A DNA stretch of 64,000 nucleotides from Adineta steineri (GCA_905250115.1 CAJNOI010000075.1:215325-279324), one strand, 5' to 3'; counted from the first letter of the stretch, positions 36,401 to 48,942 are shown. Made by a program: numbers and translations. The notes: a model not told the origin generated them from the sequence alone.

Positions 36401-39090
36401 AGAAAAACAGTTGGAGCATCATGCTGTTGAATCGATACCATAGCATCACGAAATCGAACACATTGTCTCACATTTGACCACCAATAATGAGCATCGACTG
36501 GTATTTGATCACTTAATTTATTACCAGTTACACTTGAATAAAGATGAGCTTCAGCACATTTTGGATTGAACATTTGTTGAGGATCTTTCAGAGGAAGTCC
36601 TTGGATATCTTTAAGTGACGATAACATCTCTTTTTCTATATCGAATCGATCCATCTGATAAGAATGAAATGCATTTTCAATACGAAGACGTGCTTTAAAA
36701 ACATTTGGATAGAATGTTGAGAGTGTCTGTTGTAATTCGTCGATAATCTTTTCATCACCACTTAACGTGACGGAGCGAGGACCATTAACAACAGCAATAC
36801 AAACAAGATGTTCAATACCCTTGAGGAGTTTATTTTGTACTTCTTCTTCACTCATAGATACGGCTAACATGCGACCACCTTGTCGTGTATTACGATTTTG
36901 AAGACGTGATCGATGATAAACAATACGAACAGCTTCTTGCAACGTGAGACGACCGCCAACAAAAGCAGCTGCCTGATCTCCAGCACTATGTGAGACGATT
37001 GTTGAAGGATAAATATTCCATGAGACAAGTAAAGCAGCGAGTCCAACTTGAATAGCGAATAAAGCTGGCTGAGCAATATTTGTATCATTAATACGAGATT
37101 CGTCTTCACTTGTTTTGCCAATTAATTCTTCTAGTAGACACCATTCACCATTGTTGATCTTTGTCATTTCAGCGTCGATCAATTGAATCCATCGAGTAAA
37201 AACAGGTTCACTTTCATACAATTGTCGACCCATAGCCCACCATTGAGGACCTTGTCCACTAAAAACGAAGCATATCTTTGCTAATGATATTGTTGGACGC
37301 ACGAATATAGAAAGACCGGGTAATGTTTCTTCAACAAGGAAAGCATTGATTTGTTCTTGAAGTTGTTTAATATCGGCAAATATGAAGATGGCTAAGTGTG
37401 CATGACTAATAGTACGCTTTAGAAGAAGTTGTTGAGATATGCGTTGAAGAAAGACAAAATTATTGTCAATATCAGTGATTGATATCTTTTGGAACCATTG
37501 ATTGAATTGAGCTACTTGATTATTTAGAGATTTACGACTTTTTGCTGAAAGAGAAAAAAATTAAATACACTATTTGATCAGACAATATTATGTTTATGTA
37601 ACTCACTTGAGAAGATAAAAATGAAATATTGTTCACTTTCGATATCATTTTTCTGAACCTGATTATTTTCAAATTTGTTCGTAGCTGATGTTTTATTTGC
37701 TTGATATTCTTCAACAATAGCATGTGCATTGTTGCCTCCTATGCCAAATGAATTAATGCCCATAGCTATAGAATCAATATCATTGCCTGAAGGAAATGGT
37801 ACGGAATGCTGTACAACGTGAAGATTATATCGTTGTGCTTCAATTTTTGGATTTAATGATGTGAAGTGCATATTTGATGGAATACTCCGATGATGCATAC
37901 ACATGGCAATCTTAATTAATCCGGCAACACCAGCTGTTCCTTCTGTATGTCCTAAATTACTTTTAACAGAACCAATTAATAATGGTGGATCAAAACAAGA
38001 TCGATTGAAAAATTGACCTAAACAATTGGCTTCAATGGGATCACCTATTGGCGTACCAGTCCCGTGTGCTTCGACATAAAAAATACGTCGAGGATCAAAG
38101 TCTGCTCGCTTGTAAATATCATTGAGTAACCGTGCCTGACCGGCAGCTGATGGAACAACAAAACTGTTCTTATCTTCATTTCCATCATGGTTACTATGTA
38201 TATCACGAAGAACACAATATATGCGATCATTATCACGCTCGGCATCACTCAGTCGTTTTAATAGTAGAAGACCAAGACCATCACCTTAAAATACAATCCA
38301 AAGATGTTAACGGATGTATATAAATGTGTTATTTACCTTTTGCATAACCATTTGCATCGAAACTAAATGATCGACTTCGTCCATCAGGGGATAGAACGCC
38401 CATAATTGAACTATATAAGAAAGTTTCTGGTGAATAGACAGCATTCACTCCACCACATACAGCCATGTCTGCTTCGTTTGTGCGAAGACTTTGCACAGCT
38501 AAATGTACAGCCTCCAGCGACGATGAACAGGCAACATCCAATGATACGTTAGGACCTTGTAAATTAAAATGATAGGATAACCGAGCAGCAGCATTGTAGA
38601 GTAAACTATTAGGACCATGAAATCTCGATCGATGCTCTGGTTCGATGCGAAATGATGTTCTAGCATGATCTGCAGAAGCCTGTCCAATATGAACAGATGT
38701 TTTAGAACCATTCATTTTCTCCATACTGTAACCAGCATCATCAAGTAAATGGACAAACTTAAGCATGAGTAGTCGATGACATGGATCAATACTACCTGCC
38801 TCAGCATCGGACAGACCGAAGAAACTTGGTTCAAACATATCCCATTGATTATTTGATAGGAAATATCCTCGACGAATAAGTTTTTGACGAAATTGTCCAT
38901 CATTATCCTTGTTAAACATATGAGCACAATAAGACTCAAGATCAAGTCGATCACGCGAAATTGCACTACCTACATCTTGGCTCTCTTGTAACGCTTGCCA
39001 TAAATCATTGGCAGAATGAATATCACCTGCAAATTCGCAGGCTATGCCAACAATAGCCACTGGTTCTAAAACGGAGCTGGAGGATATCAT
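30430..39090 (-). CDS. Highly reducing type I polyketide synthase (KS-AT-DH-psiMT-ER-KR-ACP-TE-like)
   Basis: Four exons, 39090-38337, 38284-37607, 37544-32106 and 32057-30430, join in frame (introns 52, 62 and 48 bp) to 2832 residues. Domain order: ketosynthase (Cys188 in DVACSSS, then EAHGTGT and KSNLGH histidines); acyltransferase (FVFSGQGPQ, nucleophile Ser about 664 in SHSAGD, NAFHSYQ substrate motif resembling malonyl-type HAFH); dehydratase (HPLLG, HKIQDTILFP, where the usual Gly of HxxxGxxxxP is Asp); a methyltransferase-like region lacking a clear GxGxG SAM motif; enoylreductase (AATGGAGQICIQ); ketoreductase (GGFGGLGL, active FSS and GYNAGN); ACP (GMDSL phosphopantetheine serine); and a thioesterase-like tail in which the GxSxG serine is absent (GPYQLVAVRNKQEE). 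It probably works iteratively in the cytosol to make a reduced polyketide or fatty acid. The 5.4-kb third exon is unlike neighbouring genes, consistent with acquisition and later gain of introns. Confidence 0.93.
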
Positions 39091-42000
39091 TTGAGATATG
39101 TCGGATATAAACTAGTTGATTACTGGAAGAAATGAAACAAAAACCGATAAAGTTTCAATCTGGAAAAAAAAGAATATTAAAAAATATTGTATCTCGAGAA
39201 CACATGATATTGAAGAGAACAATATTGAATTATGGGTGTCGATGGATGGATATATCTAAAATGTGAACTTAATCATATATGATTTTGTAGAGAATTTGAA
39301 GTATTATCCTATTTAAAAAGTATTTTTTAATCACCTGGATAATAAAAACGAAAGTTCAAAAATACTGATTCTAACGAATTCGAGATGTAATAGATATGAA
39401 AGATGATAGTGATGGTAGCTATCTTCATGTAAATAAGATATCGTTTTCAAAAGTTGTACAATAAACTAAACATACCATATGACAATACTAATTTTCAACT
39501 ATCTCTTACATTCTTTTATCGTCTTTTTATACGAATCGATTGCTCTTCGCCATACAAAGAGATAGACAGTGTGAATAGACAAGGTCTAAATGCAAGAAAT
39601 ACGAAGGATAACATAATAGATATAAATAATAGATAAACGCAATATTTAGAGGACAGACAAACACAATGTGAGAAGGATAGACGAACGAAATATTTAGAGA
39701 ATAGATAAATAGGTTCTAACAAGGATGGTTAAATAAGATATATGGATCAGAGATTAAACATTATCAGCACACTGAGACACTCAATAAATGCAATACAATC
39801 GAATAAAAAATAAAGAATTTATATTTAGATAGATTTTCGATGAATATAAAATGAGAAAGAAATAAACTGAATTAAATTAGAATAAATTGAAAAATAATAT
39901 TCATTTAAGTTGTAGAAAAATGGTCAAACTCAACATACGTCAACAAAATAAAATGTAAATAAAAATCCACATCTATTTAAATCGTTATATATGGAACAAT
40001 TACTTACTCAATAAGAAAATAAAACGAAAGAAAACAAAATGAAATGTAACTAAAGAATTATCCCTAGTTAAATTGTTATATGCAATACAAATCTAACATT
40101 AATAAATTAAATAATAGAAAAATAAAAAACGACACTTGCATCAACTCTTCAATAAAGATTAAATCCAAAATAGATAAACCAGTAAAATCGATTTTGAAGA
40201 AAACATAATACATATTGTGGGGAACAATATTTTAAGACACATTTTATTTTGGAATGCTAATTGTTAAGAGTAATTTGTTGAAAACAAGCAAATAATAATT
40301 TTAATAGCCAATAGCAAGTTCCATCTAATACACTATATAGCATAATTTGATCGTAGCATTATGTGACTACGGTTTACAAAAATCTCAAAAGCGCTTTTTT
40401 CAAGTTCACGAAGAATCTATAGAATATTTTTTTGAGAAAATTATCTTGAAGTATGCAAAACTCTGAACAAATTGAGGAGTTGTCACGTTTTCATAAGTTT
40501 TATTTCAAGAAGCTAGTGGCACTATAAAACGTCAAATGAAAGCATTTTCAGTCGATTTTCAGTGGTTATTTTATAGAGATCATTGCTTCGCATGTCTTAA
40601 AATGTGTATAATTTCTCAGAGCATACTTTATAAAAAAAATGCGATGACTCCTTAACTTAATTAGACTTCTACACTGTTTAAAATTACCCAATTAGAAAAC
40701 AATTTTCAAAGATACTTCAAGGGCCTACAAAATACGCCACTTAGTTTTTTTAAAACTCTTGCTCTAACAACTCATAAAAGAAATGTCGTATCTGGCTCTT
40801 TAAGCCGCTCTTTGTTTGTTTTCAGCAAATTATTTTAAATAAAATAATTTACAAAATATTAGGTGCACCAAGGTTCCATGTCTAGGCTGTTATTTTATTT
40901 TTATGTTTCGTTATAATAAAGAAGAAAGTAACCAAAATCTTTATATTCATTTTCTAAAGAATAAAGACGATATTAAGTTTAAAAAGCAAAAATAAAAAAA
41001 GAGTACAGAAATTTTCCTCTAGTAATCGGTAAATAGATAAACAATTAATATAACAGCAGGCAACATTCATTGCAGTATTTATTACCATTAACCACATTCT
41101 AATATGGAATAATGATAGCAAATGAATGTAAGGCATGAACGCCTGACGGAAAAAATTCTCTTCCAAATGCTTTTTAGCTGATGACTTTATAGTTTTTGAC
41201 AATCTATCTGAAAATGATAAACTTTTAGGATCTAGAGAAAAAAAAATTTTTATGCCTTATTCGTATTTCACAAAATGAAAATAAAGTAACGTCTCTATAT
41301 TTGACTCACTATATATATATCTACTGTTTTATATACAAAAATCAAAGAGAAATAAACTAAATTCAATTAAAATAAAACATTGATATTTACCTGAAATGTG
41401 AGATTAAGTTGTAAACTACATCAATTAATAAAAAAAATGCGAATAAAACTCCGAATATAGTTAAACCATTGTATGTAATACAAAAGTAATATCAATATAT
41501 ATGAAAAACCATACGTTTACAAGTTCTTCAATAAAGATAACTCTAATCCAGAAGAAAACATGGTAATATCATTGTCCGCTCAATAAAGACGAATCAAAAG
41601 CATGCACATAAAATTAAAATAAACCAATGATATTTATCAAAACTATAATATCAACATAATACCCTACATGATAAAATAACTAGAATGTAAATGAAAAATC
41701 ACACTTACTTACACTGTTGCGGATAAGCCAAATGTGTGATAAATAAGCAAATAAATCAGCAAAGTAAAACATATCACTAACATCGTTGCATTTGTATCTT
41801 TCTCCTATTAAATTCATCATATTATTATTATCATTATTATTGAATAAAACACATAATTTTTCAATTTTCAGCAATAGACGACGAACCTACTTCAGCAAAA
41901 TAACTATTCAAATCAATCCGAATGTCGAAATTGTACTCATTTGCAGGAGGTTATATAATTTTTACTTGTAGATGAATGAACGAATGCATTATCGAAATCA

Positions 42001-45000
42001 ATCTAATAAACGTTTGCCTATCGAATACAAAAAATGAATATATATATATATGTACAGGATAACTAGCTTTTATTAACGTGGCTCTATTAGAATATGTGAT
42101 TAGTTTCATGAGTCATATTCAAAACAGCAACAAAAAAACACGAGTGTGTTGGCGAAATGATGGTAATCGATGTTTTATCTATTTTATAGAAAAAAAAGAA
42201 TATATATTTGTCCTCAAAGTATACTTGTCTAATATTGATGAGCAGATGTTATAATTTTTGATTTATCTCATAAAAACAATTCAAAAAAAGAAGAAAGATA
42301 ATGGTGACATTGACTAATTACGACTAATGAAAGATTTATTTATCGTTTTAATAGTAAGAGAATTTGTGAGCATCCTATTGAGTTTCTGTGGTTATAAGTT
42401 TGAAGAAAGTTTTATACTATCCATTCATCTCGTATAAGTAGTATGTTAAAGATGTTTTTTGAATTTATTTCTACTAATAGCTCAATATTATATATAAAAT
42501 CTTTTCCAGTTCGATCATCTTAAAAGTCAATATTCAGATTTTTCAAATGAGAATAATTAAAGTATTTTATTCTAAAAATCTCCAAATATATAATAAAATG
42601 TTAAATAGAAAGAATTTTTTTCTTTTGAAATATTAAAATAATTATTTAATAAATAAGATTTAGTTAAAATAATCAAATTCTTCTTTACCTTATTTTCAAT
42701 TGATATCAATTCGAAAAGAAATGTTTTTTATAAGAATACACTTACTTCTCTTCTTCATTGCTCAAATATCACAATACAAATATTTTATTTTTCATAATTG
42801 TCAATCGAAATCTTAAGATAAGATTAAGAGATGGTTTGCTACGTAAAACTCGTTTTATTTAGATATTTGAAAATAGTCTAAGAGATACGTTTTTTTCCAC
42901 GTGGTTGCGTTTTGTTATGTTGTTCGTAACAACAAAAAATTATTTCTAAAGCTTACGGTTATCATTTTTTTTCGTTCTGTCAAACAACCATCTATAAGGC
43001 CATTCTTCCTTACGTTTATATTTTAATATCGTCGTTGATTACTCTTAGTAAAAACTGCATATGGTTAAATAAAGCAACGAACCATGACAGATAGAAGCCA
43101 TGAAAAAGAACGAGAAAAAAAACGTTATTTTCATCGATCTTATTCTGAAGAAAAATCAGTTCAATTTTAAACTCAATATCTTTGATTTTTAAAATTATTT
43201 CAATTTCTGATGATTTCTCCATTGACATCATTTTTCTTTATCATCAAAATAACCTGCAAATCAGCGATTTATTACAAATGATCGGCAATTCTCAAACTTA
43301 ATTTGAGATTTTTTAACTTCGAGAAAGATAAAATAGTAAGTGAATTATTTTATTTATCTGAACCTAATTTAATAAATGATACAGCAAAGAAATCTTAGCC
43401 TTATATTCTAAGAATTGTTAAATACTCATCAAAATAAAAAGAGATAATAATGGTTATTTATTTCATATTTTTATTCTAAACGCTTATTTATTTAACTTTT
43501 ATGATACAAAATAAGTATGAGTAAAGATAAATGTAAATATGATATATCTGAAAGAATTTCTTTTAGTATCAAATCCATCCTTTTCATATTACATATAAAT
43601 CGAAGATAAAAAATGATTATTTATTTTTAGTATATACTTTAAGAAAATAATTCTAATTAATTGTTTGTTAATAGATTATATCTACAGTCAATCCTTCAAT
43701 TCCTGTTCTGCCAAATGGAAAATAACTTTATCTTTTATCACTTGTATGATTATATGTCGATGAAAAAGTTATTCAAATTTTCGCTTAAATAAAATAAATA
43801 AAAAAAACCATTAGTATTAAATGAAATGTTATACAAGATTTTTTAATTTCTAATTCTCTCAAGATATTACAGATTGAAATGAAACATTAACTATTCTATT
43901 CAACTATTGTTTATATTATCACCATTAGAAAAGAAATCCTTTAAAAAACTTTGACGAGTTTCATAGTGACATTCTATGTCAAGAAAATCGTGTTTAATCA
44001 TCGATTATAATAACCAATTATGAACTACAAACGAGTTATTTAAGAATTTATAAATTGGAGAATGAAATATAATCACAAACGTTTAAAACAAAAAAAAAGA
44101 TTAGTTTTGTTATGAACGTGACTACAATAACATAAAGGGTATTAGACAATTTCAAAAATGATCGTACTAAGCTTCGTCATCACAATCGTTCGTCTCGAAA
44201 CGTTTGTTTACGATAAGATGTAGTTTATTTTAGATGATTTGATATTAATCCATAACTCTACTTCTCACTTATGTTTTATTCATTCTTTTTTCGAGATTTT
44301 TAATTAATGAGCAATGATAAATACGCATAGAAGCCTTTCAGATATAAACAAATACAAATCATGGATTTTAGAGAATTTTTTAATCTTTTTTCGAATTGAT
44401 TTTTTCCTCACTATATTAAATTGCATATAAAGTTATGTATAAATTAATGCGAACATTCATTTTTATAATAAAAACATTGATCAATTAATTAAGTCAGTAA
44501 TAAGATCTTCCAAATTTAACAGTAAAATAAAAGTTCATGTGTAAATAATCTCATAGTTCACCGCTAAAAATGAGGAAGAAAATCGTTGACGATTAATTTC
44601 TGATTTTGAGTACATGGAATTATTTTCTCACGACCAATGTCAATTGTAATCGATGGAAAAATCTCTTATTATACAGACAAGATTAAAGATTGAGATTAAA
44701 AATCTGGTGAAAAAATTCAGCATTAGATGTGTCGTGTACTGATGAACATGATTTAATCTCAAATTATTAAACTAGATTGTTAAAAAATCTCTCGTATGTT
44801 GAGCAATTTAACAATAATAATCAGAAAAAAATGAAACATATTTTCCTTTAATATAATATTGTACAATATATTAACAATGAGACGAAAAGTTTTTCATCAA
44901 ACAATATAAGAATTTTTCAGTTCATCCGTTTATATAAATTTAGAAGGGGACTTTTAATCAGGAATTGTTACATAAAAATGTTTTCTTAGTGTAAAATATC

Positions 45001-45063
45001 TATTCAGTTCATTTAACTTTCATAGTAATATTATTTTTTTAATCTATGAAAAAATTTCAGCGG
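39091..45063. other. Gene-free AT-rich region with decayed repeats
   Basis: About 6 kb upstream of the PKS. 39580-39730 has degenerate AGATAGAC/AAATATTTAGAGA words. 39840-40200 and 41340-41720 share decayed units (GTTATATGCAATACAAA versus TTGTATGTAATACAAA, and CTTCAATAAAGAT). ATTTTAAGACA near 40229 recurs inverted near 40591. The minus frame at 40954-41202 is open but has no recognisable family. From 41.9 to 45.0 kb I see nothing but AT-rich sequence. The PKS promoter should lie just right of 39090. Confidence 0.55.
39840..41720. repeat. Decayed AT-rich repeat units, about 100-150 bp
   Basis: Imperfect copies of one motif occur at about 39860-40010, 40040-40160, 41340-41530 and 41560-41710. 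Shared words include AAATAAACT, GTTAAA(T/C)(T/C)(A/G)TTGTAT, AATACAAA and CTTCAATAAAGAT. The array is interrupted by about 1 kb of unrelated sequence. Divergence is high, and unit boundaries were set by eye. Confidence 0.4.
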
Positions 45064-45166
45064 AATCATTTTGTGTTAAAAGAAAAGAATATGAATCGAT
45101 TCTTTTTAATGAAAATCTTACCTAAAAACCATATAAATCTTTGAAAATCAATAGAAAAAAAAGAGG
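45064..45166 (+). repeat. Dispersed ~105-bp repeat, copy 1
   Basis: Nearly identical to 48943-49048, including ATCTTACCTAAAAACCATAT and AATCTTTGAAAATCAATAGA. Each copy runs directly into a G/T-rich foldback on its right side, so the pair looks like one composite element with two insertions. Confidence 0.85.
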
Positions 45167-45167
45167 G

Positions 45168-45256
45168 ATGTGGGTATGGTGTAGGTGGGTGTGGATGTGA
45201 GGTGTTGATATCATATCTATGCTATCAACACCTCACATTCACACCCACACTGTTAT
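45168..45256. repeat. Long G/T-rich hairpin
   Basis: The left arm (GGTGGGTGTGGATGTGAGG onward) pairs with the right arm (CCTCACATTCACACCCACAC) over about 27 bp with one mismatch, including the perfect inner pair GAGGTGTTGAT / ATCAACACCTC around a 14-nt loop. It is the best-preserved foldback in the window. Confidence 0.85.
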
Positions 45257-45402
45257 GATTTGTGTATATGCATATATAAAGGTACGTCGAGTTCATACGT
45301 TAGCATAACTAACTTTTATTCAGAATCATATGTATATATATATAAAAAAGTAGAAAGGATACACGATAGAAATAACAAAAATAGATGTCCTTATGGACTG
45401 TA

Positions 45403-45466
45403 ACACACACACACACACACACCCACACACCCACACTCATACCACCCAAACCCAAAACCACACCCT
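45403..45466. repeat. (CA)n / CCCACA tract
   Basis: A run of about eleven CA dinucleotides is followed by CCCACACACCCACACTCATA-type sequence, the C/A-rich strand of the same G/T-rich family. It abuts the broken reverse-transcriptase fragment exactly where that frame loses similarity. Confidence 0.8.
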
Positions 45467-45690
45467 AGTATAGAACCTTGAGGTGCTCCTACAAATATTC
45501 TAATTGTTCTTGAAGAGACATCTCCATGGTGTATAGCAAAAGATCTTCCTTTTAACTATGAATTAATCCATTTAACGCGTGCGAGTGGCATTTCAAGTTT
45601 TATTAGAGTAGATATTAACGATCGATATCACATTTTGTCAAAAGCTGATAGAAAATCAACGAAAACAACTAGTGCTGGTCGGTTACATGT
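45463..45690 (-). pseudogene. Decayed non-LTR retrotransposon reverse transcriptase fragment
   Basis: The minus-strand frame reads a 76-codon piece of a LINE-type reverse transcriptase. It has motif A (ALVVFVDFLSAFDK), a middle block (KLEMPLARVKWINS, GDVSSRTIRIFVG) and motif B (GAPQGSILG). Two stops interrupt it, TGA and TAG, both where LINE proteins normally have Trp, so each is one base from TGG. The fragment ends at a C/A-rich tract. The catalytic YADD region and the rest of the element are missing. It is dead, and old enough to have stops but still readable. Confidence 0.78.
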
Positions 45691-46429
45691 TGCTATTTAG
45701 ATCCTTAATATCTTGTTCTTTGCTTTTGATCTTCTTTAATATATCTTGTCTAATTTGTTTTTCTCGACAAATCTAATATAGAACAAACTAGTTTTAAATT
45801 TTAATCTATGTCATAATAGGATTACTTCTTCTTCTGCAGTTGTGACCTTTGCCAAAAGACTCTAAATAGAAATGAATAGTTATTTAACAGTTTTCAATTT
45901 ATGTTACTTGATTATTATCGCTTTCACTGCTATCGAAATTACTCTAAAAATAAATATTCAAGATATTTTCAAGAATAATTTTACTTCATTATTATCAATT
46001 GGACTCAATTCAGAATCAACCTAAAACAAATAAATACATATTTAATATATTTTTTAAATGATTTTACTTCATTATTATTAGATTCAACCATTTTTGAATA
46101 AGGCTAAAACAAATAAATTAATATTTGATAGATTTTTTAATATTATTTTACTTCAATTAGATCGATTTGAATACGTGTATTATCACCCTAAAGAAAAATA
46201 AATAAATAAATATTTAACAGAGTTGTTAAAAGTATTTCAGTTCATTATCATGAGTTCTAATGTGGTCCATGTAAATGTGAATATGTAGAAATGCATTACT
46301 TTTTATTTAAAAAAATTGAACTTTGTTTGTATATTAATCAAAATGAAAATTTATGTATAATATGAGAGCTGGATGCACAAACTACTGTTTGTGTCATCCA
46401 ACACGTAAAACAAATTTGAGGATGCGAAT

Positions 46430-46516
46430 GTTTAGGGTATGGGTGTGGTTTCGGTTGAGTATGTAAGATGGCAATATATTATTAACGCTCACACCGACAC
46501 CCACCCTCAAGTTGAT
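46430..46516. repeat. G/T-rich foldback with conserved loop
   Basis: The left arm AGGGTATGGGTGTGG and right arm CACACCGACACCCACCCT flank a unique loop containing AAGATGGCAATAT and TTAACGCT. The loop is shared with 47686-47808, showing that the two foldbacks are related copies and not independent simple repeats. Confidence 0.78.
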
Positions 46517-46753
46517 TATGTTGACGAATTTTTAAATGAAATGAAGACATATATACCTAATCTAACCGAATTAACTACCTCTTATGATAGTTTAACAATT
46601 GCAACAAATAACTTCACAAGAGAAAAAACGCGACGCAATTGTTCTAAGGTGAAACGACTAATTATGATCAGCCCATTGGTACATTTAAAAGATTTTTATA
46701 TTTACTTTCCTTTACTAGAAATGGATTTGGCTTATTATTTGCAAATAAATTAA
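46509..46753 (+). pseudogene. Fragment resembling a bdelloid F-box/LRR-type protein
   Basis: An 81-codon open frame begins inside the right arm of a foldback and reads IPNLTELTTSYDSL, a TRRNCSKVKRL block and HLKDFYIYFPLLE before the stop. I recall similar leucine-rich segments in large bdelloid F-box families, but this was not checked. There is no start codon of its own and no flanking exons, so it is most likely a relic. Confidence 0.35.
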
Positions 46754-47685
46754 AAAACAAGAAAACGTTTTGGATTTTTGCCAAGCACATTAATACGATA
46801 AAGAGAAATGTCAATTGTTACTCATATACAAAATATGACATTAAATCATTCGATTGTTTGTTAATTATGTTCTATTAATAGATCATCTCACAGTGATGTA
46901 AAAGATCATTGAAAATGTTCTGTAATCAGTTCTAAGTATAAAAACATAATGTTTTTCATGCATGTCGTTGAATATCTTCGAATATTAGTAAAATTCTTAA
47001 ACATTATTTATAATAATCATGTGAAAAACTGATAGTAGATTAAATAAAAATTTCTAGATCGGATTAAATGGAATATCATTTCTAGTTTATCGATAACCTT
47101 ATGTCATGCTTGACTACCTTTACCTTCATATATAACTCGACTATCATCGTGATAGCCGACAATAACAATAGTGCTCAAAGTTCATCGTAATGCAAATGAT
47201 TTGTCAAATGAAGTGTTTGTCATTAGATTGTTTATGAATAAGCAATTATCATGAAGCCTTTTATTTATGGAAAGATAAAAAACCGGATTGTGTGTAGTTT
47301 CATATATAATCAGATAAACAAAGGAAAGAAGTTGTCAAAGGAAAAGAACAAATACATTAAGATAGAAAAAAAAAGAATAAAAAAATGACAATGAACAATA
47401 TCAAGAATTTTCTTTGTTATTGTTAAGTTCTTCTTCGCAACGTTCTGAAAAGAAAAAAATCGAACATTATTGAGTTTTTATTTTGTTTTTACTTTGTTCA
47501 TGTTCAAATCCATTGATAGAAGTATAATAATCGCTTTCTTCGCCAATCAATTCTTCTATTTCTTTTTCTAATTTCTGCTGCAAAGGTCATTTTAAATTAA
47601 GATTATTTCAGTCACAAATAAAAGAGAGGGATTCGAACTTTCATATTCGAACTAAACACATCATCAGGAATGATATTGTGAAATT

Positions 47686-47808
47686 TAGGGTGTCCGTGAG
47701 GGTGAGGGTGTGGGGTGAGTGTGGCTGTGGGTGTGTTTTCGGTTGGGTATGCAAGATGGCAATATAATCTTAACGCTAACACTCACACCCACCCACACTC
47801 TCAAAGGA
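47686..47808. repeat. Long G/T-rich foldback, second copy with same loop
   Basis: A left arm of about 60 bp of GGGTGTGGGG-type sequence, a loop GGTATGCAAGATGGCAATAT...TTAACGCT, and a right arm ACACTCACACCCACCCACAC. The loop matches 46470-46497 with few changes, while the arm length differs greatly, as expected for slippage in the simple-sequence arms. Confidence 0.8.
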
Positions 47809-47858
47809 ATAAAAAGACGATTTATGTTTAAAAAAACATTATTACAAAACCTGTCTAA

Positions 47859-48350
47859 AAAGAAAAGAATAAAAAACCTATACTTAAACCAGTTATTGAA
47901 CAAAAAGGACCAGTCACTAGATCACAAACTGGTAAATCATCAAAGACTCCTCGTAAATTGAGCGACGAAGATATTGACGAACTATTAAAACAAACTAGAA
48001 TAATAGATAAAAAATTAATAATAAATAAAAGTGAATCTTGAGTATCTAAACATTACTTTACAACCGGATACATATTTAATAACAGTGATTTTAAAATTAA
48101 ATTAAAAGAAAGACACAAATACAAGCATCTGATTAAAGAATCTATTTTAATAAGAACGCTGGAACCACAAATGAATAAAGAAATTCGTTCGACTCCTCTT
48201 TATATATGTCCAGAGGGAATACAACAAAAAAATAAACAACTAAACCACAATAATCGAGATATTCCGATAAGTTCATCCACCCAACAATTGTACGTAACTA
48301 ATATAAATGTTATAAATAGTCCTCCAATTTCTCTTCATTCTTTTCTTTAG
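47859..48350 (+). pseudogene. Broken retroelement C-terminal fragment (GIY-YIG-type tail?)
   Basis: One frame is open for about 163 codons except for a TGA at 48039-48041. It reads QKGPVTRSQTGKSSKTPRKL and KLSDEDIDELLKQTRI before the stop, and KHLIKESILIRTLEPQMNKE then PLYICPEGI after it. The second half resembles the tail of GIY-YIG endonuclease domains attached to some retroelement reverse transcriptases (pattern KEsL.I..l.P.lN). This is inferred from memory of the motif. No start, no RT core and no flanking repeats were found. Confidence 0.4.
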
Positions 48351-48942
48351 AACTAAAGTAAATGAATCATACCCGGTCATATAAAACAACACACATACGC
48401 ATTCATTCAATTAATATTTCAACTGACCAAACACATAAACACACACACACACAATAAATCTATATACATCAATATCCTTAACCTACACCAATTCACTATC
48501 AACATTAATATCGTCTAAACTTAATCAGAACAAATTATTGAACAATAACATTATCAACAGCATCTTACTATAAATTATTTGGACCAACAACATTATCAAC
48601 AGCTATTGGTGAATCAACTGGAAGAACAGTTGATCATGTACTTGGTGTAGTACATTAGATGGATTTAAATTATGATCTACAAATTGGATTATTTACTTCT
48701 TTTAAATAAATCCATATTATTATTATTTTGTTTTGAAGAAAAATGAGATTATTCATATTAATTCTCATGTATTTAATAAATGAAGGAACGTCTGAAGATG
48801 ATACTTGAGTAATAAGTATCGAAAGATCACGTGAAAAGAAAAATGAATTAAATCTAACATCATTGTTACAAACCTTGTTGCATATAAATTGAATATATTA
48901 AACTTTAAACGAATATGAGATTTTCATCTTTATTATTCAGAG
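48351..48942. other. Intergenic, no gene recognised
   Basis: AT-rich DNA with a short (CA)n run at about 48438-48452 and a repeated ACAACATTATCAACAGC word near 48540-48605. No coding frame is supported. Confidence 0.5.

Noticed and set aside
40954-41202. Minus-strand 82-codon open frame in the repeat-rich region
   Set aside because: No recognisable motif, start context or splice partner; likely chance or a relic.
47625-47650. GGATTCGAAC word resembling a tRNA B box on the minus strand
   Set aside because: No A box or cloverleaf can be folded around it.
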